Part shown: positions 44,359 through 52,455 of the stretch, piece after piece
How positions within the stretch are numbered: position 1 is the first letter of the stretch
Layout: each line of letters starts with the position of its first letter
NCBI RefSeq assembly: GCF_041060425.1
Contig: NZ_JAULBC010000006.1
Span: 248,001-312,000, forward strand
Origin: Danxiaibacter flavus
Lineage (GTDB): Bacteria; Bacteroidota; Bacteroidia; Chitinophagales; Chitinophagaceae
Reading direction: 5' to 3'
DNA: 64,000 bases
Translations under genes and position numbers: made by a program
Notes under the pieces: generated by a model
What the model was told of the DNA's origin: nothing
The model's input: the letters and a program-made list of their open reading frames with translations, nothing else
The model's database searches: none

Positions 44359-44700
44359 ATGAAGAGGAATTTTGTAATCATATTATCAGTTTGTATTGCG
44401 TTACTTGTTACAGTATTCAGGATGGATACAGTGGCAAATGATCAGCACGATGGATTGGTGGTTGCAAAAGGAAAAATTTCAAAAACTTCCGAAAGTAAAC
44501 TTAAGCGTGATGTGTACATCTGTCACTCTTTAGTTGCAAAGGTTAATACTGGTAAAAATACCTCTGCGGAATTAGGCAGGGAGTCAAATAATAATTTTGA
44601 ATCTGCAAATAAAGCCAACAAAGCGCACTCACTTATGAGTTATAAGAGAGCCTGCGTTAAACAAAGGCTTTATATCCTGAATTGTGCACACCTACTGTAA
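44359..44700 (+). CDS. Small membrane-anchored or exported hypothetical protein
   Basis: A 113-residue protein with an N-terminal hydrophobic helix (NFVIILSVCIALLVTVF, about residues 3-19) and a charged Lys/Ser/Asn-rich remainder with three Cys (YICHS, RACVK, LNCAH). No family recognised. I start at ATG 44359 because MKRNFV gives a normal signal/anchor; an in-frame TTG 20 codons upstream is possible. A -7-like box ends only 8 nt before this ATG, so if it is the promoter the mRNA would be nearly leaderless, or the box belongs to nothing. Modest confidence that the gene is real. Confidence 0.5.
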   Translation: MKRNFVIILSVCIALLVTVFRMDTVANDQHDGLVVAKGKISKTSESKLKRDVYICHSLVAKVNTGKNTSAELGRESNNNFESANKANKAHSLMSYKRACVKQRLYILNCAHLL

Positions 44701-44802
44701 AGCGTTTTAGTTCCCGCATTTTAACGACGCATCTACCATTTGAGGTTAAACTTAATTTGTTTCAAGAGGAGCAATTGTATTGCTTCAACTAAACTATTAT
44801 CT

Positions 44803-45180
44803 ATGAAAAAGATATTAATGGCAGTAGTATGTTTATTGACAGGCTATGGTTACTTGCATGCACAGCAGAATACAAACTATGTAAAGCAGCCGCAGGCAAT
44901 TCAAAAAGGTTATTATGGAATTGGTAATAATGCAAATAAACTGGAACAAAAGACGCCGGTGGCAACACTGACTACCAATGATGTTTCCAAAGGTTATTAT
45001 GCCATTAGCGACAATAAATCAAAACTCAATTTAGTGCCCGTAGTAACAGTTGGCGGTGACAAGAAATCCTCTGCAACAAAAGGTTATTATGCTATTGGTG
45101 ATAATTACAAGAAGTTAACCACACCCGGGATTGTAGTTTTGGGAAAAAATAGCATGGGAGCGGAAGATATGCTTGATTGA
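44803..45180 (+). CDS. Small exported protein with three KGYY repeats
   Basis: A 125-residue protein with a signal peptide (MKKILMAVVCLLTGYGYLHA, cleavage about residue 20). The mature part contains three repeats, KGYYGIGNNANKL (35-47), KGYYAISDNKSKL (63-75) and KGYYAIGDNYKKL (93-105), spaced 28-30 residues, with Val/Thr-rich linkers. No cysteine in the mature part and no known domain. The consensus K-G-Y-Y-(A/G)-I-(G/S)-(N/D)-N-x-x-K-L suggests a repeated binding or assembly unit. Start at ATG 44803; 21 further upstream codons are open but lack signal-peptide character. It is followed by hairpins at 45240 and 45286. Confidence 0.78.
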   Translation: MKKILMAVVCLLTGYGYLHAQQNTNYVKQPQAIQKGYYGIGNNANKLEQKTPVATLTTNDVSKGYYAISDNKSKLNLVPVVTVGGDKKSSATKGYYAIGDNYKKLTTPGIVVLGKNSMGAEDMLD

Positions 45181-45239
45181 TAATAATGGTTGTTGTTTTT
45201 TTATAAAACGTGGTTTTTAGAAAATGTTCATGATCAATG

Positions 45240-45262
45240 AGGCAAATGTCGATTTGCCTTTA
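45240..45262 (+). terminator. Candidate terminator after the KGYY gene
   Basis: AGGCAAA (45240-45246) and TTTGCCT (45253-45259) pair around TGTCGA, followed by TTT. It is 60 nt past the stop codon. Confidence 0.5.
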
Positions 45263-45285
45263 CTGTATCCTTTGAAAACAATTTA

Positions 45286-45313
45286 AATGGCCTGGCTAAT
45301 TAGCCGGGCCATT
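45286..45313. terminator. Strong hairpin, direction unclear
   Basis: AATGGCCTGGCT (45286-45297) and AGCCGGGCCATT (45302-45313) pair with one G-U around AATT. No T-tract on the plus strand; TTTAAATTG follows on the minus strand. Confidence 0.45.
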
Positions 45314-45414
45314 GTTGTATTGGCGAAGTAATGTCGTTAGGTTAAACAAGCATCGTCAGCTTTGGAAGATGTATCCTTCCGTGCCAATGACAGATTACAT
45401 AACATTAACAGTTT

Positions 45415-45562
45415 TTCCCGTAGGGAATTAAGCTTAGTAGAAATGTCCGAATTGAGAACATCATAGCCCGTAGGGCTTTAACCAAATAAAAGAGGCTAAT
45501 GTCCTACGGACAAGAATGAGCTTGAGTATTAGGGCATCTATTAAGCTATAAGCCCTACGGGC
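45415..45562. repeat. Palindromic repeat element (CCCGTAGGG family)
   Basis: Four related short palindromes occur in 148 bp: TTCCCGTAGGGAA (45415-45427), AGCCCGTAGGGCT (45465-45477), TGTCCTACGGACA (45500-45512) and GCCCTACGGGC (45552-45562). The outer two, with neighbouring AATTAAGCTTAGTAG and CTATTAAGCTATAAG, are an imperfect inverted repeat. The form resembles REP/MITE-like interspersed elements. It lies in the 484-bp space between the KGYY gene and the alcohol dehydrogenase gene. Confidence 0.7.
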
Positions 45563-45612
45563 AATCGACGAAAAGTGCACGGTTATCTTTTTCTGATGTG
45601 AAATAAAAAAAT

Positions 45613-45661
45613 ACAGTTACACGGAGGGGCACTGAGTAGACACTGAGCTACACAGAGAATA
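45613..45661. repeat. ACACAGAG-type word repeat
   Basis: TTACACGGAGGGGCACTGAG and CACTGAGCTACACAGAG words directly against the stop codon of the alcohol dehydrogenase gene. Same type as at 62815-62945. Confidence 0.6.
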
Positions 45662-45664
45662 TGC

Positions 45665-46672
45665 TCAGATCATAACCAACACCGCTGCACCTTTGAGTTT
45701 CCCGTTTTTTAAATCTGACAGGGCTTCGTTGGCTTGTTCCAGGGGATAACATTTTGTTGTTGTCCTAATGTCCACATGGGTTATAGCATCGAAGAAATTT
45801 TGTCCGTCCTGACGGGTAAGGTTTGCGACTGACATAACTTTTCTTTCTTCCCACAACAGGCTATAGGGGAATGAAGGTATGTTGCTCATATGAATTCCGC
45901 CACAGATAACGGATCCACCCTTGCCGGTATGCTCTAACGCTTTAGGAATAAGACTTCCGGCGGGAGCGAATAGAATGCTGGCATCCAGCTTTACCGGCGG
46001 TGTTGCGGATGAATTGCCTGCCCATACAGCGCCAAGGCTTCGTGCAAATTGCTGGCCGGACTCATCGCCATCTCTCGTAAATGCGTATATGTTCTTCTGT
46101 TGTGCTACCGCCAGCTGCGTAAGTATATGCGCTGCTGCGCCAAATCCATAGATTCCAATATTGACCGCCGAAGGTGCTATCATGCTGTATGAGCGATAAC
46201 CAATCAGACCAGCACATAACAACGGTGCCGCTGAAGCATTGGCCAATGTATCTTCAAGCGGTATGCAATAATCAGCGTATGCAACAGTAAATGTTGCATA
46301 GCCGCCATTAACTGTGTATCCCGTAAATAGAGCATCTTCGCACAGATTTTCTTTCTGCTGTAAGCAGTATCTGCATTTTCCACAGGTATGTGCCAGCCAC
46401 GGCACTCCAACAACATCACCTTCTTTTAATGCATGTACATTGGGGCCTTTTTGTACAACAGTGCCAATGATCTCATGTCCCGGAATAAGTGGAAGCTTTG
46501 GATGCATGAGCTCGCCATCGACAATATGTAAATCCGTTCTGCATACGCCACAGGCAATCACCTTAATAAGTACTTGTTCGTCGCTGGCAACAGGTAAGGG
46601 TAAATCTTTTTGAACAAGAGATGTTTGTGCCGCTTCCAGCACCATTGCCCGCATAGTTTGTGGCAGCTTCAT
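45665..46672 (-). CDS. Zinc-dependent alcohol dehydrogenase (MDR family)
   Basis: A 335-residue medium-chain dehydrogenase oxidising alcohols or reducing aldehydes with NAD(P). Catalytic zinc: Cys in ACGVCRTDLHI (about 42) and the GHEIIG His-Glu (about 64). Structural zinc: four Cys in CGKCRYCLQQKENLC (about 94-108). The Rossmann part is GIYGFGAAAHILTQLAV rather than GxGxxG, as in some AdhP/YogA-like bacterial enzymes. I start at ATG 46672; the upstream open frame of 54 codons lacks family character, and MRAMVLEA six codons in is an alternative. It is the left end of the stress-type island. Confidence 0.93.
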   Translation of the reverse strand: MKLPQTMRAMVLEAAQTSLVQKDLPLPVASDEQVLIKVIACGVCRTDLHIVDGELMHPKLPLIPGHEIIGTVVQKGPNVHALKEGDVVGVPWLAHTCGKCRYCLQQKENLCEDALFTGYTVNGGYATFTVAYADYCIPLEDTLANASAAPLLCAGLIGYRSYSMIAPSAVNIGIYGFGAAAHILTQLAVAQQKNIYAFTRDGDESGQQFARSLGAVWAGNSSATPPVKLDASILFAPAGSLIPKALEHTGKGGSVICGGIHMSNIPSFPYSLLWEERKVMSVANLTRQDGQNFFDAITHVDIRTTTKCYPLEQANEALSDLKNGKLKGAAVLVMI

Positions 46673-46921
46673 ATAAGCTATAGTTAAACAGGTGAGAATA
46701 TGTACCTCTAAATTAATCAGAAGATGGATGCAAACAAATCTGTATAGAATCAGGCGCAGTTTCCTGAAGCATTCCATCTGCACCGGTGTAGCCAAACATA
46801 AAGGGCCGCCCGTTATGCGCAGCAGCCCTGTCATTGCACCCTACGAAAACAAATTTTACGGAGCTTAAAAGCACTCCGGATTATTTAGTTATGTATATGT
46901 ATATCTGAAAAAAGAATTGAG

Positions 46922-47395
46922 TCAGTTGGTGTAAGACAGTTTGATATCCTGACTTTCGTACCGGCCGGTTTTTTCTTCCACCGCAATGCGAAATATGATC
47001 CCATCAACAGATCCTTCCTCATTACCAAAAAATGGCCAGCTCGGTGTTAATTTCACCGTTTCGCTTGATATAACCGGTAATTTTCTGTGCAGTAAAAGAT
47101 CCACGGCTTTTTTCCGGGGCTCGGGATCTGTTAGTTCTTCAAAACGGCCCCAGCATATTACACTTTCCCAGTTGCCCATGTTTTCCATAAGGTCCACTTC
47201 AAAGCATACCCTGGGATTTTTTCGCATCATCTCAATTTTCTTACCCTCTAAAGAATGGCAATAAATGTTTTTTCCATCATAGGCAAAGCTTATGGGTACT
47301 ATGTATGTTGTGTCGTCCGCATGGCAACCTATGCGTCCGAATATTTGTTTTTTTAAGACCTCTTCAATTTGAGGGTCTGTCAATTTGCCCACCAT
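46922..47395 (-). CDS. Pyridoxamine 5'-phosphate oxidase-related FMN-binding protein
   Basis: A 157-residue split-barrel flavoprotein of the PNPOx-like group (KLTDPQIEEVLKKQIFGRIGCHADDTTYIVPISFAYDG, SLEGKKIEMMRKNPRVCFEVD, NWESVICWGRFEEL). The Lys-rich GKKIEMMRKNPRV segment is the usual FMN phosphate contact. Such small proteins bind FMN, haem or F420 and often occur in redox or nitrosative-stress regulons; the reaction is unknown. A CRP-like dyad (47444-47455) is centred 54-55 nt upstream of the ATG and 34 nt upstream of a -7-like TAACTTTA, which suggests activation by a CRP/FNR-type regulator. Confidence 0.88.
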   Translation of the reverse strand: MVGKLTDPQIEEVLKKQIFGRIGCHADDTTYIVPISFAYDGKNIYCHSLEGKKIEMMRKNPRVCFEVDLMENMGNWESVICWGRFEELTDPEPRKKAVDLLLHRKLPVISSETVKLTPSWPFFGNEEGSVDGIIFRIAVEEKTGRYESQDIKLSYTN

Positions 47396-47857
47396 AACCC
47401 TAAATTTTTCTTAAAGTTACTAATGGCTGATCCTGAAAATTGATGACCTGCATCACCCGGAAAGCTGTTTGTGAGCAGTAAAAGCGACAGGCGCCAGGTA
47501 CAATCATTCAAATATTTTTAGCGTCTTTTGAATTATTGAATATGAGTTTGATCCATCCCGGATTTGTAGGAAATGGAAATTGAAACAGCAAAAATTTCAT
47601 TGAATAATAATTACTTACATTTAGGCGGAATTCAGCCTTCAATTATTTCTGACAAAATTTGATGTAGTTCAGGTTGATTTTTTGTTTTAATCCGATCGTC
47701 GAGATAAGCTAACCAGTGATATGAAGTCTTTTACACCGTCAATTGCGTGCATTTTGGCACGAAGTCATCAGTTTTGTTGCCGCTGCTATTAAGTTGCCTG
47801 AGGTATTAAAAGTCTTAAATTAGTCACACATGGTTGTTGGTTTACAAAAGAACGCCA
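47396..47857. other. 462-bp divergent promoter region
   Basis: Separates the minus-strand PNPOx-like gene and the plus-strand PAS kinase gene. Holds the CRP-like dyad (47444-47455) and the -7-like box of the PNPOx-like gene (47412-47419). The rest is AT-rich with no coding signal. Confidence 0.55.
47444..47455 (-). promoter_or_regulatory. CRP-like dyad upstream of PNPOx-like gene
   Basis: Plus strand TGA-CCTGCA-TCA, i.e. TGA-N6-TCA with CRP-type spacing, within the longer palindrome TGATGACCTGCATCA. Centre 54-55 nt before the ATG and 34 nt before the centre of the -7-like box TAACTTTA (47412-47419, minus strand), a class-II-like geometry. Eleven of thirteen bases match the site at 52279. Confidence 0.5.
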
Positions 47858-49063
47858 ATGTACAGTGAAAAGAACGTAAATAATGAAGTCTCCCGTTTTG
47901 AAGCGCTGCTTGAACATGCCAGCGTTGGGATTGTAGAAATGAATGAAAAGGGCGAAATAACCGAGGTTAATGCCTTTGCGCTCCGGATGTTTGCCTGCAA
48001 CAAGGAAGATGTGATCAACAAAAGAATTGAGGTTTTGATTCCTTCACGTTTTCATCACAAGCATGTTCATCACCGGCAGGAATACCTTGAACATCCTCAT
48101 AACAGGCCGATGGGTATAGGCATGGATCTTTTTGGCGTTAAAAAGGACGGAACTGAGTTTCCGGTAGAGGTAAGTCTTAGCAGTTATATACACAGCGGAC
48201 ACAGGTATGTAATTGCATTTATAAATGATATAACTGTAAGAAAGCATGCCGAAGAGGAAATTAAAAAATTGAATGATGGGCTGGAGCAGGCAGTTGTGCA
48301 AAGAACAACAGAGCTTACCGAGGCAATTCAACAGCTGGAATTGTCGAAAGAAGAATTGTCGAAGTTGCTCGAGCGTGAAAAGGAATTGAATGAATTGAAA
48401 TCGCGGTTTGTTTCCATGGCTTCGCATGAATTCAGAACGCCACTCAGTACTATTTTATCTTCGGCATATCTGCTCAATAAAGTGAAGATAATTGAGGATG
48501 AATCACGACGGGAGGCGCATTTAAACCGGATCATTTCATCCGTTAAAATGCTTACAGATATACTCAATGATTTCTTAAGTGTGGGCAAAATAGAAGAAGG
48601 TAAAATTTATGTCCGTATCACCGAATTTAATTTGCCCGTTTTTGTGGCCGATGCTTTGGATGAATTGAAAAATAATTTGAAAAATGGGCAGGAGATCATT
48701 TATAACCACACGGGAGAAGACCTGGCTGAACTTGATTCTGTACTGGTCAAACATATTATAATGAACCTTGTTTCCAATGCGAGTAAGTTTTCCCCGGAGG
48801 ATGCACCGATCGAAATTGTTACTCATAATGGAAGTAATACAATAAGTCTGTCTGTAAAAGATCATGGCATTGGTATTCCTGCTGAAGATCAAAAACACCT
48901 GATGGAACGCTTCTTCAGAGGTAGTAATGTAAGCAATATCCAGGGGACCGGGCTTGGTTTACATATCGTTGCGAGGTATTCAGAATTGATGAATGGATCT
49001 ATCTCGTGCATTAGTGAAGTGAACGAGGGAACGGAAATTGTTATAACCTTTAATAAAATCTAA
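47858..49063 (+). CDS. PAS-domain sensor histidine kinase
   Basis: A 401-residue soluble kinase: PAS domain (about 12-130; EALLEHASVGIVEMNEKGEITEVNAFALRMF, and a PAC-like RKHAEEEIKK), a coiled-coil linker, HisKA with H-box SHEFRTPLSTI (about 185-195), and HATPase with N-box MNLVSNASKFSP, G1 DHGIGI and G2 TGLGLHI. The PAS His/Lys-rich motif IPSRFHHKHVHHRQEY resembles oxygen- or redox-sensing PAS proteins (FixL-like segment SRFRxxH), so a haem-based oxygen sensor is possible but not shown. It ends 4 nt before the response-regulator gene, so the two are a cognate pair. Start at ATG 47858. Confidence 0.93.
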   Translation: MYSEKNVNNEVSRFEALLEHASVGIVEMNEKGEITEVNAFALRMFACNKEDVINKRIEVLIPSRFHHKHVHHRQEYLEHPHNRPMGIGMDLFGVKKDGTEFPVEVSLSSYIHSGHRYVIAFINDITVRKHAEEEIKKLNDGLEQAVVQRTTELTEAIQQLELSKEELSKLLEREKELNELKSRFVSMASHEFRTPLSTILSSAYLLNKVKIIEDESRREAHLNRIISSVKMLTDILNDFLSVGKIEEGKIYVRITEFNLPVFVADALDELKNNLKNGQEIIYNHTGEDLAELDSVLVKHIIMNLVSNASKFSPEDAPIEIVTHNGSNTISLSVKDHGIGIPAEDQKHLMERFFRGSNVSNIQGTGLGLHIVARYSELMNGSISCISEVNEGTEIVITFNKI

Positions 49064-49067
49064 CATA

Positions 49068-50126
49068 ATGAAAAAAATACTGGTGATTGAAGACAACGAC
49101 GACATAAGAAGTAATACGGCAGAAATACTTGAGTTGTCCAATTACGAGGTAATAACCGCAGAGAATGGAAAGGTAGGTATTGCAAAAGCATTGGAAGCAA
49201 AACCGGATTTGATTATTTGTGATATTACCATGCCGGAGTTGGACGGTTATGGTGTGATTCATGCAATTCAAAGAAATGATGCTGTAAAGAATACACCCTT
49301 TATCTTTCTTACTGCAAGAGCGGAAAGAAGTGACTTCCGTAAGGCGATGGATCTGGGTGCCGATGATTATCTTACAAAGCCTTTTGATGGTACCGAACTG
49401 CTGAGTGCGGTCAATGGCCGCCTGAAAAAGATGGATGACCTGAAAAAAAACTTTGGACCCGGGCTAGAGGGTGTTCAGCATTTGCTGGAATTATCATCCG
49501 GAAAAAATGCACTTGAATCTCTTACCCAGGACAGAAATATAAACAGGTATAAAAAGAAACAGATAATTTACACAGAAGGCAATCACCCCAGCCGGGTATT
49601 CTATGTTTTAAAGGGAAAAGTTAAAAGCTTTAAGACTAACAACGACGGCAAAGAGCTTGTTACAGATCTTTTTAGTGAGGGTGATTTTGTTGGATACGTT
49701 GCTTTACTTGAAGGCACGACTTATAAGGATACTGCCATGGCCCTTGAAGATACTGAAGTGGCTATAATTCCGCGCGAAGATTTTGATAATCTGATCACCC
49801 GGAATCCCCAGATCGCCAAAAGGTTTATCCAGCTACTGGCGAAAAATGTCTCAGAAAAGGAAACTCATTTGCTAAGGCTGGCTTACAATTCTCTAAGAAA
49901 AAAAGTTGCTGATGCGTTGCTGATGATCCTTGCAAAATATCCGACGAAAGAAGGGGAGAACCCTGTTATCGATATTAGCCGTGAAAACCTGGCTACCATT
50001 GCAGGAACGGCTACCGAATCGCTGATAAGAACGCTGACTGATTTTAAAAATGAAAGGATTATTGATATCAATGATGGCCGCATCATCGTTCTCAATAAGT
50101 CCAAATTGGAAAAGATTTACAGCTAG
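49068..50126 (+). CDS. Response regulator with CRP/FNR-type output (REC-cNMP-HTH)
   Basis: A 352-residue fusion. REC domain (1-125): acidic pocket EDNDD, phospho-acceptor Asp52 (IICDITMPELDG), Lys104 (YLTKPF). Cyclic-nucleotide-binding-like beta-barrel (about 155-250; YTEGNHPSRVFYVLKGKVKSF, LFSEGDFVGYVALLEG) without an evident cAMP phosphate-binding Arg/Ser. Crp-type HTH at the C-terminus (about 290-348; SRENLATIAGTATESLIRTLTDFKNERII). So phosphorylation by the kinase encoded 4 nt upstream would control a CRP/FNR-like DNA-binding activity. Candidate TGA-N6-TCA sites are found near several genes of the island. The FNR-type iron-sulfur Cys residues are absent. Confidence 0.93.
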   Translation: MKKILVIEDNDDIRSNTAEILELSNYEVITAENGKVGIAKALEAKPDLIICDITMPELDGYGVIHAIQRNDAVKNTPFIFLTARAERSDFRKAMDLGADDYLTKPFDGTELLSAVNGRLKKMDDLKKNFGPGLEGVQHLLELSSGKNALESLTQDRNINRYKKKQIIYTEGNHPSRVFYVLKGKVKSFKTNNDGKELVTDLFSEGDFVGYVALLEGTTYKDTAMALEDTEVAIIPREDFDNLITRNPQIAKRFIQLLAKNVSEKETHLLRLAYNSLRKKVADALLMILAKYPTKEGENPVIDISRENLATIAGTATESLIRTLTDFKNERIIDINDGRIIVLNKSKLEKIYS

Positions 50127-50138
50127 CAATACAGCTTG

Positions 50139-50567
50139 CTAAACATGCTGTAACAGATACTTGTTGAAGTCGAGTTTTAACCGGGAAAAATCTTTTTCCA
50201 AAAGGCTTATATGCCTGCGGATATTTTCGAGTTTATTGTCGGCTTCAGCAATTAATGCGCTTTCAGGAATAATTTGTTCTGATTTAAGGATCTTACTGAA
50301 TTCGGAAATATCGTTTCGCAAAACACTGATCATATCATCTTCCCTGATAAAACTATTATGAAATGCTTCGATGCTGGTCAGGTTGGCCCTGCCCAGCTCT
50401 TTTTTTAATATTTCGACGAGCCTGTTCTTGAGCCATATATTTTCATCCATCATGAATGTCAATAACCGTTTCCACGTATCGATTTCGTATTGTATTTGCT
50501 CAACTTTATCCTGCGACATACAATTGTGTTTATATTGATCTGTTTCAGTTCCTGCCAACTTATTCAT
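50139..50567 (-). CDS. Coiled-coil hypothetical protein
   Basis: A 142-residue, mostly helical protein with heptad-like patterns (VEQIQYEIDTWKRLLTFMMDENIWLKNRLVEILKKEL, and DNKLENIRRHISLLEKDFSRLKLDFNKYL). No signal peptide, membrane helix or known motif. It converges on the response-regulator gene with a 12-nt space and is divergent from hemG-like. The actual start could be Met17 (MSQDKVEQ) instead of Met1. It may form a structural or regulatory coiled coil; I do not recognise a family. Confidence 0.6.
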   Translation of the reverse strand: MNKLAGTETDQYKHNCMSQDKVEQIQYEIDTWKRLLTFMMDENIWLKNRLVEILKKELGRANLTSIEAFHNSFIREDDMISVLRNDISEFSKILKSEQIIPESALIAEADNKLENIRRHISLLEKDFSRLKLDFNKYLLQHV

Positions 50568-50733
50568 ATTGCACCTTTTTTTAATGAAAAATGACTTTTC
50601 AAAGAAGGCAATTTCTTCGTTTGGTGCAGTTGTTCGTCGTCTAACGGCACCTGGCTTTGTTTTTCAGGTAAACAGATCGACAAAAATATTTTTTGGCAAC
50701 AGCATCTGCAAAGACGGTGGTCAGTCTAAACAC

Positions 50734-50745
50734 TGAGATTGGTCA
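50734..50745 (-). promoter_or_regulatory. CRP-like dyad (TGA-N6-TCA), reverse orientation
   Basis: Plus strand TGA-GATTGG-TCA; the minus strand reads TGA-CCAATC-TCA, sharing the TGACC half with the sites at 47444, 50837 and 52280. In the space between two divergent genes. Confidence 0.3.
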
Positions 50746-50750
50746 TGGAA

Positions 50751-50817
50751 GACAGTAAGACCGTAGGATCGTAAGACAGTAAGACCGTAAGATAGTAAGA
50801 CCGTAAGATCGTAAGAT
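50751..50817 (+). repeat. GTAAGACCGTAAG word repeat
   Basis: About seven copies of (A/C)GTAAGA(C/T)(C/A) in 67 bp. The same family recurs at 61314-61432, directly after the stop codon of an outer-membrane protein gene. Confidence 0.85.
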
Positions 50818-50836
50818 GCCGTCAGTGCGCTGTTTT

Positions 50837-50848
50837 TGACCACAATCA
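50837..50848 (+). promoter_or_regulatory. CRP-like dyad (TGA-N6-TCA)
   Basis: TGA-CCACAA-TCA. Centre 143 nt upstream of the flavodoxin ATG at 50986. Shares the TGACC half-site with the other three sites. Confidence 0.3.
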
Positions 50849-50985
50849 GGGCGGGGAATGAGCTGCATCATAATTGTTGGTCAGCAACTTTCAGATATTT
50901 ATGTTGCGTCTCTGGCTTCTCCGTATGATTTTTCAGGTAAACGACGGTGAAATCTTTGTTACTCAACCTATAAAATGAGCAGCTT

Positions 50986-51528
50986 ATGAAACTGCTAATC
51001 GTCTATGGAACTACAGAAGGGCAGACACGAAAAATTGCCCGTTTCATAGAATCTGCTTTGGAAGACTGCGGTCACCATGTTACAATTGCTGACGCTTCTG
51101 ATGATCCTCCTCCAGCCTCAGAATTTGATGCTGTTCTGATAGGGGCTTCCATTCACATACACAGTTATCAGCCTGCCGTAGCGCATTATGTTCGGCAAAA
51201 TGTGCAGGTGCTAAACCAAAAGCCATCCGGCTTCTTTTCCGTTTGTCTTGCTGTTGCATCTGATCTGGAAGAAGAACACCGGGAAGCAGAAAAGATAGCC
51301 TCTGATTTCTTAATCAAGGTAAGCTGGTCGCCCAAAATGGTCGGGCATTTTGCGGGAGCATTGAAATATACCCAGTATGATTTTTTCAAACGTCTTGTAA
51401 TGAAAATGATTGCAAAGCGCGAGGGGAGAAGCACAGATACTTCACAGGATTATGAATATACCAACTGGGATGCGGTTAAAGCCTTTGCGATGGACTTTGC
51501 CGGTAAGCTGGAAGTAGTGAAAACTTAG
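50986..51528 (+). CDS. Flavodoxin-domain protein, HemG-like protoporphyrinogen oxidase
   Basis: A 180-residue flavodoxin of the menaquinone-dependent protoporphyrinogen oxidase (HemG) group. The FMN phosphate loop is YGTTEGQTRKIA (about 6-17), and IGASIHIHSYQPAVAHYVRQN, FFSVCLAVAS, GHFAGALKYTQYDFFKRLVMKMIAKREG and YEYTNWDAVKAFA follow as in E. coli HemG. It would oxidise protoporphyrinogen IX for haem synthesis, passing electrons to menaquinone; a general flavodoxin role remains possible. Haem demand fits the respiratory/redox character of the island. Preceded by the dyads listed above. Confidence 0.88.
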   Translation: MKLLIVYGTTEGQTRKIARFIESALEDCGHHVTIADASDDPPPASEFDAVLIGASIHIHSYQPAVAHYVRQNVQVLNQKPSGFFSVCLAVASDLEEEHREAEKIASDFLIKVSWSPKMVGHFAGALKYTQYDFFKRLVMKMIAKREGRSTDTSQDYEYTNWDAVKAFAMDFAGKLEVVKT

Positions 51529-51661
51529 TGTTCTATATCACAGGCGGAGATATGTATGAAGAGAAGATACGCGAATAGGCAAGTCTGGTCTTCGTCTCTA
51601 ACGTTATCAGGCAGCTGTCTGTATTAATCCGGATTCAGGATTTTCTGACGTTTTTTATATT

Positions 51662-52231
51662 TTACAGATGATGAATTTTTGTGATAGCTTTCAGCCTGAA
51701 TGAGAGTAAAACATAATACACACCCATTATTATCAGGCATGAGGCAGCCCAGAATAATGTAGTCACGATGCCTAACAAGGGAAGAAATGCCAGGATGAAA
51801 GTTGAAATAATTGTCAGACCGATCGCGCCCAAAAGCCATTCATACTGGGAGGCGTGAAATTGTTGTATCCCACTCGCTTCTTCAATTAAAGTTATAGCTC
51901 CGGCAAGTATCCAGAAGCTCAAAAGAAACGGAAGCATCACCATCGTAAAACCGGTATAGGTCAGTAAAAAAATGCCTGCGATTATTTCAGAAAAAGCTAC
52001 TGATAACGTCCATTTTCTTGTGGAGATATGAGTTTTACGTCTAAATATAAAGTAGATTTTTCCTGTACCGGTAAGCACGCCCAGGGCGCCAAAAATATTT
52101 TCAGAGCCTATTGTGTGCTCAAAAGGGAAAAGTATTGTATAGAAACCAATTAGAATGAAAAGTACACCAATGGCGATGAATATTTTCCAATGCTTACAAT
52201 CATCTTTGATTGTGGTTATGTGGGGTTTCAT
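51662..52231 (-). CDS. HdeD-like (DUF308) membrane protein
   Basis: A 189-residue membrane protein with six predicted helices (IFIAIGVLFILIGFYTILF; ENIFGALGVLTGTGKIYFIF; WTLSVAFSEIIAGIFLLTY; FTMVMLPFLLSFWILAGAIT; WLLGAIGLTIISTFILAFL; LFWAASCLIIMGVYYVLLSF) typical of DUF308/HdeD, a family linked to acid stress in E. coli, of unknown mechanism. Start at ATG 52231; the frame runs 7 codons up to a TTG. A CRP-like dyad (52280-52291) is centred 54-55 nt upstream of this ATG, the same as at the PNPOx-like gene. Confidence 0.88.
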   Translation of the reverse strand: MKPHITTIKDDCKHWKIFIAIGVLFILIGFYTILFPFEHTIGSENIFGALGVLTGTGKIYFIFRRKTHISTRKWTLSVAFSEIIAGIFLLTYTGFTMVMLPFLLSFWILAGAITLIEEASGIQQFHASQYEWLLGAIGLTIISTFILAFLPLLGIVTTLFWAASCLIIMGVYYVLLSFRLKAITKIHHL

Positions 52232-52279
52232 ATAGTTAGCATTAGTTTGCAAACTATAATAATTTTAACGTCGTTTCAA

Positions 52280-52291
52280 TGACCGGTATCA
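52280..52291 (-). promoter_or_regulatory. CRP-like dyad upstream of HdeD-like gene
   Basis: Plus strand ATGACCGGTATCAT (52279-52292), TGA-N6-TCA core at 52280-52291. Centre 54-55 nt before the HdeD-like ATG. A -7-like element TATAGTTTG lies on the minus strand at 52250-52258, about 32 nt from the dyad centre. Confidence 0.5.
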
Positions 52292-52455
52292 TGGCATTTA
52301 CGGATTGGCGTCAGCATGTTTACAAGGCGGAAGGTCCGGAGTACAGACACTTCACACAGGCGCAGTAAAAGTATTTGCCATCGGCTATACCGGTATATTA
52401 AAGTTACAAAAAATAGTGTTTCTATGTAAGCAGCATGGGCTAATGGCTGGCGGCT

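Larger units (their letters stand above)
50568..50985. other. 418-bp divergent region with CRP-like dyads and GTAAGACC repeat
   Basis: Divergent promoter space between the coiled-coil gene and the flavodoxin gene. Contains two candidate TGA-N6-TCA dyads (50734-50745, 50837-50848) on either side of a GTAAGACCGTAAG word repeat (50751-50817). No gene. Confidence 0.6.
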
